Positions 1 through 6,222 of a stretch of 8,162 nt of DNA are shown here, in pieces; positions within the stretch are counted from its first letter, which is position 1; each line of letters opens with the position of its first letter. Below the pieces are notes generated by a model that was not told where the DNA came from, did no database searches, and saw nothing but the letters and a program-made list of their open reading frames with translations. Both the position numbers and the translations under genes were made by a program. This DNA is from Burkholderiales bacterium (lineage in GTDB: Bacteria > Pseudomonadota > Gammaproteobacteria > Burkholderiales > Usitatibacteraceae): positions 1 through 8,162 of the forward strand of contig JADGRS010000128.1 in the NCBI GenBank assembly GCA_017880705.1, given 5' to 3'.

Positions 1-1068
1 ATCAAGGAATTCTGCGAGCACCACGAGCTCCTCACGCGCGGCGTGAGCCTGCAATCGGAAGACGCGTGGAAGCCGCTTCGCTTCGTGCTCTCGGCGAAGA
101 TCCTCGATCCGCAGTTCCAGGGCCAGACCAAGGAGCGTCTCTCGTCGCGGGAAGCGCTGAAGCTCGTCGCCTCGCGCGTGAAGGATCCGCTCGACGCGTG
201 GCTGAACCAGAACGTCGAGGAAGGCAAGAAGATCGCGCAGCTCGCGATCAGCGCCGCGACGGCGCGCCAGAAGGCCGGCAAGGTGGTCGAGAAGCGGCGC
301 GGCTCGGGCGTTGCGATTCTCCCGGGCAAGCTCACCGATTGCGAGTCCCAGGACATGACGAGGAACGAAGTCTTCCTCGTCGAGGGCGACTCCGCGGGCG
401 GCTCGGCGAAGCAGGGGCGCGACCGGCAGTACCAGGCGATCCTGCCGCTGAAGGGCAAGGTTCTCAACACCTTCGAGGTCGACGCGAAGGAGCTCTACGC
501 CAACACCGAGGTGCACGACATCGCGGTCGCGCTCGGCATCGACCCGCACGCGCCCGAGGCCCTCGACTCGGTGCTCGAGGGATTGCGCTACGGCAAGGTC
601 ATCATCATGGCCGACGCAGACGTGGACGGCGCGCACATCCAGACGCTGCTCCTCACCCTCTTCTATCGCCACTTTCCGAAGCTGATCGAGCGCGGCCACG
701 TGTTCATCGCGCAGGCGCCGCTCTACAGCCTGCGCATCGCGCCGCACGGCAAGGTGAAGGCCGAGAAGCGCCTCTATGCGCTCGACGACAACGAGCGCGA
801 GCAGATCCTCGAGAAGCTGCGCGACGAGGGCGTGAAGGAGTCGCTCGTCCACATCAGCCGCTTCAAGGGCCTGGGCGAGATGAATCCCGAGCAGCTGCGA
901 GAGACCACGATGAATCCCGACACCCGCAGGCTCATCGAGATGCGCCTCGACGCGGCCGAGTACGGGGCCGCGCCGCCGGTCTTCAAGCTCCTCATGGGAA
1001 AGACCGAGGCCGCGGGGCGCCGCGCGTGGATGGAGAAGGAAGGCCACACGATCGAGGCCGACCTGTAG
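1..1068 (+). CDS. parE: DNA topoisomerase IV subunit B (ParE), C-terminal part
   Basis: ATPase subunit of topoisomerase IV, the type IIA enzyme that decatenates daughter chromosomes in the cytoplasm together with ParC. The reading frame is open from base 1, so the 5' end (GHKL ATPase domain) lies outside the window and 355 codons remain before TAG. Seen here: the transducer end (DPQFQGQTKERLSS), then the TOPRIM domain with EGDSAGGSAKQ (catalytic Glu at 381-383), the PLKGKVLNT stretch, the metal-binding DADVD motif (613-627), and the conserved RFKGLGEMNP and TRRLIEMRLD segments near the end. The short C-terminus ending WMEKEGHTIEADL and the absence of a long insert fit ParE better than GyrB, and a parC start on the same strand 6.5 kb away supports this. 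The gene converges with the MTHFR-like gene, 43 nt between the stops. Confidence 0.95.
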   Translation: MKEFCEHHELLTRGVSLQSEDAWKPLRFVLSAKILDPQFQGQTKERLSSREALKLVASRVKDPLDAWLNQNVEEGKKIAQLAISAATARQKAGKVVEKRRGSGVAILPGKLTDCESQDMTRNEVFLVEGDSAGGSAKQGRDRQYQAILPLKGKVLNTFEVDAKELYANTEVHDIAVALGIDPHAPEALDSVLEGLRYGKVIIMADADVDGAHIQTLLLTLFYRHFPKLIERGHVFIAQAPLYSLRIAPHGKVKAEKRLYALDDNEREQILEKLRDEGVKESLVHISRFKGLGEMNPEQLRETTMNPDTRRLIEMRLDAAEYGAAPPVFKLLMGKTEAAGRRAWMEKEGHTIEADL

Positions 1069-1069
1069 T

Positions 1070-1104
1070 CCACCCGGCGCACGTCACAGCGAGCCGGGAG
1101 GTGG
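1070..1104. terminator. Hairpin between convergent stops, possible terminator
   Basis: CCAC-CCGGC (1070-1078) can pair with GCCGG-(GAG bulge)-GTGG (1093-1104), giving a 9-bp GC-rich stem with a 3-nt bulge and a 14-nt loop. It begins just after the parE stop and ends before the stop of the opposing gene, where a shared terminator would sit. There is no proper T-tract on either strand (only TTCCATTTC follows on the plus strand), so an intrinsic terminator is not well supported. Confidence 0.35.
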
Positions 1105-1111
1105 TTCCATT

Positions 1112-2062
1112 TCACGGCTCCGCGACGATGAACCCCTTTTCCTCGTCCAGCTCGAAGCGACAACGGGCCACGGCGTCGATCCAGGCACAGGTCCGCGCGA
1201 GGCCGCCGAACGAATACAAGTGAATGCCGACAGGCTCGATACCCGGCTCGGCCGCCGATCTTGCGATCGCGCGGACGACGCTCTCCGGGCCACGATCGCC
1301 GACAAGGCCCGCGAGCGTGCCGGGGCGCGCGCCCAATGCGCGCACCGATGGGCCGACGCCGCAGCGAAGCGCGTACTTGAAGAGGGTCGCGAGGCTCGCG
1401 GGGCCGGCGACGCCGGCCACGATGGGAGCGCGCACGCCTCGTGCGCGAAGCTCGCGCGCCCAGGAAAGGAACGGCCCGGCCTCGAAGCAGAATTGCGTGA
1501 CGAAGGTGAGCTCGATCCCCTGCTGCGCGGCATAGGCGATCTTCTCCTGCTCGGCGCGGCGAAGCTCGGCCTCGGCGATGCGCGGATGCCCCTCGGGATG
1601 CGCCGCCACGGCGACCTCGCGGATCCCGTTGCGCGCCAGCATTCCGCTTCGCATCACGTCGAGGGATTGCGCGAAGGGCCCGGCCGGCACGCCGCGATCG
1701 CCGCCCACCAGCAGCACGCGACGGACACCGACCCGCGCGGCCAGCTGCGCCATGAGATTATCCAGCGCCGCCGCACTGGCGAGCTCGCGTGCCGGGATGT
1801 GGGGCACCGGCTCGAATCCCGCCGCGCGCACGGCGACGCAGGCCGATATCGTCTCGCGCCACGTCTGCCCCGGGATGAAGCTCACGTACGCGAGCGCGCC
1901 GCGAGCGAGGCGCCGGTGGCACGCTTCAAGGCGGCCGACGTCGCGCCACGTCGTCTCCACGGACGCACGCTGCGCGAGCGCTGCGATCGCGCGGGCTTCG
2001 TCCCCGCACGCTCGCGCGCCGTTATCCGGCGAACCGGTGGCGCGAGATGACGTAGGACTCAT
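1112..2062 (-). CDS. Methylenetetrahydrofolate reductase-like flavoprotein (divergent MetF family)
   Basis: Predicted FAD-dependent MTHFR-family TIM barrel of 316 aa, close to the usual ~300 aa of bacterial MetF. Classical MetF reduces 5,10-methylene-THF to 5-methyl-THF for methionine synthesis. The sequence departs from MetF: the usual SFEFFPP start is replaced by SVETTW, and RGD by GGD. The active-site residues known from E. coli MetF still seem present: E36 (for E28), D122 in LLVGGD (for D120) and Q190 in VTQFCFE (for Q183). Other family-like segments are EPVPHIPAR (84-92), HPEGHP (155-160), CGVGPS and YSFGGLARTC. I chose the ATG at 2062, which overlaps the preceding methyltransferase gene by 41 nt and implies translational coupling; no clear ribosome site precedes it. 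A GTG at 1960 would cut off E36, and an ATG at 2170 would add residues that do not look homologous. It may be a specialised paralogue acting on other C1 units rather than the housekeeping MetF. Confidence 0.8.
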   Translation of the reverse strand: MSPTSSRATGSPDNGARACGDEARAIAALAQRASVETTWRDVGRLEACHRRLARGALAYVSFIPGQTWRETISACVAVRAAGFEPVPHIPARELASAAALDNLMAQLAARVGVRRVLLVGGDRGVPAGPFAQSLDVMRSGMLARNGIREVAVAAHPEGHPRIAEAELRRAEQEKIAYAAQQGIELTFVTQFCFEAGPFLSWARELRARGVRAPIVAGVAGPASLATLFKYALRCGVGPSVRALGARPGTLAGLVGDRGPESVVRAIARSAAEPGIEPVGIHLYSFGGLARTCAWIDAVARCRFELDEEKGFIVAEP

Positions 2063-3473
2063 TCTGGAACCAGAGGCCGCCGCTTTGCTGCAGCACGTCG
2101 CGCGTGGCCTCCAGGTAGCGCCGATCGCCCATGACCGCCTCGAGGCGGCCGTCCTCGATTTGGGCGACATAAATCGCGGCGTTCCATGCGGCGAGAAGCG
2201 TGGAGGTGCCGATCGAGGAGTTGAGCTCGGAAGGCAGCGTGTGCATTCGATAGCGGAAACGCGAGCGTTGGTCGGCGTACGCGTTGAAGCTGAGCGCGCG
2301 CGCTTCCGCGCCCAGCGCGTGCTTCGCGGCCTTGAGGAGCTCGTGGCGATCCATGAGGAAGGGATTTTCGCCCGGCCACACGCGCTGGATGATCTCGAGG
2401 CCGGGATCGGCGCCGCAGGAATGGATGCCGATCAATCGCCCGCCCGGGCCGAGCGCGCGCGCGAGCGGGGCGATGACCTTCGCCGCCTTGAACTGCGTGG
2501 TCGCGCGTGCGCGGTACGGCTGCGATGCGATCACCAGGTCGAAGTCGGCGCGCACGGCGCCTTGCCTCGGTCGCACGCCGTCGAGTAGCAGCCGGTGGTC
2601 GTCGCGATAGATCACGAGCACGACCGGGCGCTCGTAGAGCGGATTGCCCGTCGTCTTGCTGATCTTGGCGGTCCAGTTTTCCGAGAGGAATCCCTGCAGG
2701 TCGGTGATCTGCCGCTCGAACTGCCCGGCGGTGCTTCCCTTGAGCGCGAGCTCGTGCCACACCAGCCCGCTCGCCGCCGCGAGCGAATTGGGCCTGAGCC
2801 ACGGCGCCTCCGAGTAGTACATGTTCGTCATCACCAGCACGGTGGACGGGTGCTCGTGGAAACGGTCCGGCATCTTCTCCAGCGCGAGGCGGACGTCCTC
2901 CAGGCTGATCTCCTTGCCGACGATGTAGAAGGGAACGTTGGTGAACCGGTCGTGCATCGAGCGCATGAGGCGCGTGAGAACGGTGCCGTCGCCCGTGCCT
3001 GCGTCGAACACACGCATCGCCGGCGGCCGTGGCTTGATATTGGCGAGCTCGGCCTCGATCCGCTGCCCCACCATCCACTTCTCGGTGCAGGTGCTGACGA
3101 ACAGCAGGTACTTCTGCCGGTTGTCGTAGAAGCGAAAGCGCGTGTGCGAGTCGCTCGGGGGGGCGCGCGTCGGCCGCTTCGCGGGCCTCGAAGCTGCGGC
3201 TGCATCGGCGCCCGTGCCGATCGCGGGCTCGCCGCCCCGCCCGTCTCGTGCGGCGGAGATGAAGGATCGGATCCGCTCGACGGTCTGTGTCGTGAGGCGG
3301 CCGCCGGCGCGCAGGCGCGAGACGAGCTTTCCGTCGTTGGCGACGTGGCGACCGAAGGTGCTCTCGGCCATGCCGGCCGCCTGGCAGAACGCCGCGATGT
3401 CCGCGAGCAGCCGGTCGTTGTTCACGCGGCGCGCGCGCGATGCAGGCGCGGGTTTGTGCGGCACGGCATGCAT
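2022..3473 (-). CDS. Putative HTH-domain plus class I SAM-dependent methyltransferase fusion, substrate unknown
   Basis: A 483-aa protein with a likely two-part design. Residues ~18-75 look like a small DNA-binding helical domain (FCQAAGMAESTFGRHVANDGK, then RLRAGGRLTTQTVERIRSFI); an Ala/Arg/Pro-rich linker follows (~76-108). The rest resembles a Rossmann methyltransferase: motif I FDAGTGDG (156-163), an acidic residue after the second strand (VGKEIS, E188), and DLVIASQPY (312-320) in the place of motif IV. About 150 residues separate motifs I and IV, much more than in a minimal class I enzyme, so an inserted subdomain is likely. Neither substrate nor DNA target can be read from the sequence. 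I chose the ATG at 3473 because GGAGG lies 6 nt upstream; the ATG at 3500 has no such site. The gene overlaps the MTHFR-like gene, suggesting linked methyl-group chemistry. A purely enzymatic role, with the HTH-like part used for protein contacts, is possible. Confidence 0.7.
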   Translation of the reverse strand: MHAVPHKPAPASRARRVNNDRLLADIAAFCQAAGMAESTFGRHVANDGKLVSRLRAGGRLTTQTVERIRSFISAARDGRGGEPAIGTGADAAAASRPAKRPTRAPPSDSHTRFRFYDNRQKYLLFVSTCTEKWMVGQRIEAELANIKPRPPAMRVFDAGTGDGTVLTRLMRSMHDRFTNVPFYIVGKEISLEDVRLALEKMPDRFHEHPSTVLVMTNMYYSEAPWLRPNSLAAASGLVWHELALKGSTAGQFERQITDLQGFLSENWTAKISKTTGNPLYERPVVLVIYRDDHRLLLDGVRPRQGAVRADFDLVIASQPYRARATTQFKAAKVIAPLARALGPGGRLIGIHSCGADPGLEIIQRVWPGENPFLMDRHELLKAAKHALGAEARALSFNAYADQRSRFRYRMHTLPSELNSSIGTSTLLAAWNAAIYVAQIEDGRLEAVMGDRRYLEATRDVLQQSGGLWFQNESYVISRHRFAG

Positions 3474-3479
3474 GGGGCT

Positions 3480-3484
3480 CCTCC
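3480..3484 (-). promoter_or_regulatory. Ribosome binding site deciding the methyltransferase start
   Basis: On the minus strand GGAGG (within GGAGGAG, 3478-3484) lies 6 nt before the ATG at 3473. This supports that ATG over the upstream in-frame ATG at 3500, whose leader has no purine-rich site. Confidence 0.75.
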
Positions 3485-3507
3485 GCAGGATTTCCGGCAT
3501 TGAAGCA

Positions 3508-3569
3508 GCCCACGGCAGCCCAATACAAGTGTGGGCAGGATAGTGGGATATATCCCACTATGCGTGGGA
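3508..3569. promoter_or_regulatory. Perfect 22-bp palindrome within an array of five GTGGGA/C half-sites (putative operator)
   Basis: The core 3540-3561 is a perfect 22-bp palindrome centred on GTGGGATATATCCCAC. It belongs to an array on the plus strand: GCCCAC 3508-3513, GTGGGC 3531-3536, GTGGGA 3543-3548, TCCCAC 3553-3558 and GTGGGA 3564-3569. The two GTGGGA copies are 21 bp apart, about two helical turns, on the same face of DNA. The array lies in the 110-nt gap between the large hydroxylase subunit and the methyltransferase gene, upstream of the latter's start. This suits an operator for a dimeric regulator. In RNA the same repeats could form mutually exclusive hairpins. No T-tract follows, so an intrinsic terminator is unlikely. 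I do not recognise the regulator. Confidence 0.6.
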
Positions 3570-3583
3570 CCCGTCCCCGCCCG

Positions 3584-5716
3584 TCACATCGACGCCGCGA
3601 GGATCGCTTCCCGCGTGAGGGGCAGCCGCCGCACGCGCACTCCGAGCGCGGCATGCACCGCGTTGGCAATGGCGGCGGCGCTCGGCCCCTGCGCGGCTTC
3701 GGCGACGCCGAGGGGCGGATCGTCCGGACGCGGGACGATCTCGACCGAGACTTCGGGCGTCTCGCTGAACTTGAGGATCGGGTAGCCGGGCCAGTCGCGC
3801 GAGGCGATCGCCTCTCCCTCGAAGCGCACGCACTCCTTCAGCGTCCAGCTCGCGGACTGCACCATGCCGCCCTCGATCTGATTCACCGCGCCGTCGGGAT
3901 TGATCACTTCGCCCGCGTCGATCACCGACCACATGTGCGTGACGACGACGTCCTTCCCACCGGCGGCGACGCGCGCCGCTACGGCGCAATACGCCGCGGA
4001 ATTCTTGTATCGCGCGAAGGCGATGCCGAGGCCCTCGCCTTCCTTCGACGCTCCGGGCCAGCCGCACAGCGCCGCGAGCCTTTCCAGCACCACGCGCGCG
4101 CGAGCATCCTTCAGGTGCGCGAGGCGGAACGCGAGCGGATCCTTGCCGAGCTCGCAAGCGATCTCATCCACGAGCGTTTCGATCGCGAAGACATTCGCAT
4201 AGGCGCCCAGCGAGCGCAGCGACGACGTGCGGAACGGAAGCTCCGAGGCCACGCGCTTGGTGACGCGCACATTGGGTATCGCATAGAGGGGAACGGAATT
4301 GCGTTCCATTCCCGTCGCGATGTCGCCGGCGGGCGCGTGCGTGATGGCGCCCTCGAGGTATTCCGCGGCGAGGAGATTGGCGCGGCCCTCGCGATCGGGG
4401 CGATGGCCGTAGGGCTGGCCCGTGATGTCGAGCGTCATCGCGGCGATCATGCCGTCGCCGCCCACGGTGGCGCTCGCCTTCACCACGGCGGCGGGGCCGA
4501 GCGGCGAATGCATGAGCTCGTCGGCGCGGCTCCACAGGAGGCGAACCGGCGAGCCGGGAACGGCGCGCGCGAGCAATGCCGCCTCGAGCGCCACGTCGTC
4601 GGCGCCGTTGTGGCCGTAGCATCCGGCGCCGTCGGCATGGATGACGTCGATGCGGTCGGCGGCGATGCCCAGCACCATCGCGAGCGCCTGCCGCAGCGGG
4701 AAGACGCCCTGGCTGTGGGTCCACACCGAGAGCCGATCGTCCTTCCACAACGCGACGGAGTACGACGGGCCGATGGAGGCGTGCGCGAGATACGGACGCG
4801 ATACCGACGTCTCGAAGCGGCGCCCCCCGGCAGCGGACACGTCGCCCGATTCGAACGTGACCACCGATGGGGATTTCGAAGACCCCATCGCCTCGACGGG
4901 ATCGGCGGGCGCCTCGGGCACTGCGCTCCAGGTGCAACGGCGCGCGGCCTCCGCGATCGCCTCGACCGCCTCGGCGGGGTGCAGCGCGATCAACCCGACG
5001 AACGAGCCGTTCACGACCGTGGTGATTCCGCCATGCTTCGCCTCGATCGGAGCGAGGTCTGCGGAAAGAAGGCGCGCATGGCGCGACGGGGGATGGAGCA
5101 CGCGCCCATGGCGCATCCCCGGAAGCACCAGGTCATGAATGAATCCGCTGCCCGCGACCTTGCGAGGCAGGTCGATCCTCGCCTGCGAAGTTCCGGCGAG
5201 GCGGCGTTCGCTCGCCGCCTTAGGCGCCGCGTGACGAGCCACCTCCACCCGAAGATCGACGGAGTCCCGCAGCGTCCAGTACGTGTGCGGCGTCGCGGCG
5301 CCGCGGCGCAACACCACGCCTTCCTCGATGGAAAGCTCCGAGCGTGGCGCATTCAAGAGGATCGCGGCGCGGGCGAGATACAGAGAGCGCGCGGCCGAAG
5401 CGGCGAGGCGCACCGATTGCCCACCGTGCTCGATCGAAAAGCTTCCCGAGGTGAAGCCTTCGTCGGGCGTGACGCGGGTGTCGCCGGCGACTGCCTCGAC
5501 CTGGTCCATGCGCAGGTCGAGCTCGTCGGCCGCCATCTGCACCAGCGCCGTGACGTTGCCCTGGCCCAGCTCGACGCGGCCGGTGCGAAGGCGCGCGATC
5601 GCGGGCGTGGCGAAATCGATCCATTGCGACACGAGCGGATGGGTCGCGATGCCCTTGGGCAGCGGCGCGGCCGGTTGCGCTTGCGTGGTTGCCGGGCGCT
5701 GTTGAACGTCGGTCAT
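3584..5716 (-). CDS. Molybdopterin-binding large subunit of an isoquinoline 1-oxidoreductase/nicotinate dehydrogenase-like hydroxylase
   Basis: Predicted molybdenum-cofactor subunit (710 aa) of a xanthine-oxidase-family hydroxylase; such enzymes insert water-derived oxygen into N-heterocycles or aldehydes. The IorB-type order is visible: LPKGIATHP (19-27), the glycine-rich GRVELGQGNVTAL (46-58), TSGSFSIEHGG (89-99), the hinge ARIDLPRKVAG (179-189) with LPGM, RPYLAHASIGPS (307-318), the family hallmark GCYGHNGADD (366-375), LRSLGAYANVFAIE, and C-terminal LGVAEAAQGP holding the presumed catalytic Glu673. The glycine usually before that Glu is Ala672. I chose the ATG at 5716, one nucleotide after the stop of the [2Fe-2S] gene; a further upstream ATG at 5803 lies inside that gene. 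No separate Shine-Dalgarno sequence is visible, so translational coupling is likely. No signal peptide is evident. The substrate is unknown, and aldehyde or CO-type specificity cannot be fully excluded. Confidence 0.88.
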   Translation of the reverse strand: MTDVQQRPATTQAQPAAPLPKGIATHPLVSQWIDFATPAIARLRTGRVELGQGNVTALVQMAADELDLRMDQVEAVAGDTRVTPDEGFTSGSFSIEHGGQSVRLAASAARSLYLARAAILLNAPRSELSIEEGVVLRRGAATPHTYWTLRDSVDLRVEVARHAAPKAASERRLAGTSQARIDLPRKVAGSGFIHDLVLPGMRHGRVLHPPSRHARLLSADLAPIEAKHGGITTVVNGSFVGLIALHPAEAVEAIAEAARRCTWSAVPEAPADPVEAMGSSKSPSVVTFESGDVSAAGGRRFETSVSRPYLAHASIGPSYSVALWKDDRLSVWTHSQGVFPLRQALAMVLGIAADRIDVIHADGAGCYGHNGADDVALEAALLARAVPGSPVRLLWSRADELMHSPLGPAAVVKASATVGGDGMIAAMTLDITGQPYGHRPDREGRANLLAAEYLEGAITHAPAGDIATGMERNSVPLYAIPNVRVTKRVASELPFRTSSLRSLGAYANVFAIETLVDEIACELGKDPLAFRLAHLKDARARVVLERLAALCGWPGASKEGEGLGIAFARYKNSAAYCAVAARVAAGGKDVVVTHMWSVIDAGEVINPDGAVNQIEGGMVQSASWTLKECVRFEGEAIASRDWPGYPILKFSETPEVSVEIVPRPDDPPLGVAEAAQGPSAAAIANAVHAALGVRVRRLPLTREAILAASM

Positions 5717-5717
5717 G

Positions 5718-6194
5718 TCATTTCGCCGCGGCGATCGCCGTGGCCGCGCGGGCGATGGCGCGCAGGATGCGCGGCTGCGTCCCGCAGCGGCACAAGTGCC
5801 CATCGAGCGCCGTCGCGATCTCGCGGCGTGTCGGCGCGGGGTTCGAGTCGAGCAGCACCTTCGCGCGCATCACAATGCCCGTGAGGCAGTAGCCGCACTG
5901 CCCCGCCTGCTCGTCGATGATCGCCTGCTGCACGGGATGGAGCTTTCCGTCGCGCGCGATTCCCTCGACGGTCTCCACGGATTTCCCGGCCACCGCCTCG
6001 AGCGGCAGGTCGCACGAAGTGACCGCCTTCCCGTCGACGATCACCGTGCACGATCCGCAATGGCCCTCGCCGCAGCCGATGCGCGCGCCCATGAGGCCCA
6101 TCTCGCCGCGCAGCACGTAGACGAGAGGCGTCGAGCCCTTCGCCGTCGCCTGCGCGGGCCGGCCATTCAGGATGAAGGCAATGGACTCGGCCAC
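5718..6194 (-). CDS. [2Fe-2S] ferredoxin-type small subunit of the molybdenum hydroxylase (IorA-like)
   Basis: Electron-transfer subunit of 158 aa, normal for this family. It carries two [2Fe-2S] clusters that pass electrons from the molybdenum centre. The N-terminal plant-ferredoxin-like fold has CGEGHCGSC with C41, C46 and C49, plus C61. The helical second domain has C100 and C103 (QCGYC) and C135 and C137 (CRCG), so all eight ligands are present. The start is GTG at 6194, with AAAGGAA 7 nt upstream (6202-6208); no in-frame ATG is better placed. It lies 28 nt after the amidohydrolase gene, and its TGA is one base from the ATG of the large subunit, so the two subunits are almost certainly co-translated. 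Neither a FAD-binding subunit nor a cytochrome subunit is encoded alongside, as in two-subunit IorAB-type enzymes, so the electron acceptor is not evident. Confidence 0.93.
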   Translation of the reverse strand: MAESIAFILNGRPAQATAKGSTPLVYVLRGEMGLMGARIGCGEGHCGSCTVIVDGKAVTSCDLPLEAVAGKSVETVEGIARDGKLHPVQQAIIDEQAGQCGYCLTGIVMRAKVLLDSNPAPTRREIATALDGHLCRCGTQPRILRAIARAATAIAAAK

Positions 6195-6222
6195 CGCGCC
6201 GTTCCTTTCGAAGGTGAAAAAG

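Noticed and set aside
2063..2170. Upstream ATG at 2170 as the start of the MTHFR-like gene
   Set aside because: The extra residues are Ser/Arg/Ala-rich, lie wholly within the methyltransferase gene in another frame and do not resemble the family's N-terminus. ATG 2062 already includes the region leading to E36.
3540..3561. Perfect palindrome considered as an intrinsic terminator of the upstream operon
   Set aside because: No T-tract follows on the minus strand and the stem is AT-rich at its tip. The additional half-sites around it fit an operator or switch better.
3474..3583. SAH or SAM riboswitch upstream of the methyltransferase/MTHFR pair
   Set aside because: This would be attractive for methyl-cycle genes, but I cannot find the conserved core of any known SAM, SAH or THF riboswitch in the leader; only the simple half-site repeats are visible.
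3440..5884. Very long plus-strand open frame (about 814 codons) opposite the molybdenum hydroxylase large subunit
   Set aside because: It is rich in Arg, His, Gly and Ala with no recognisable motif and no ribosome site, while the opposite strand encodes a clear IorB-type protein. Long antisense frames are expected in GC-rich coding DNA.
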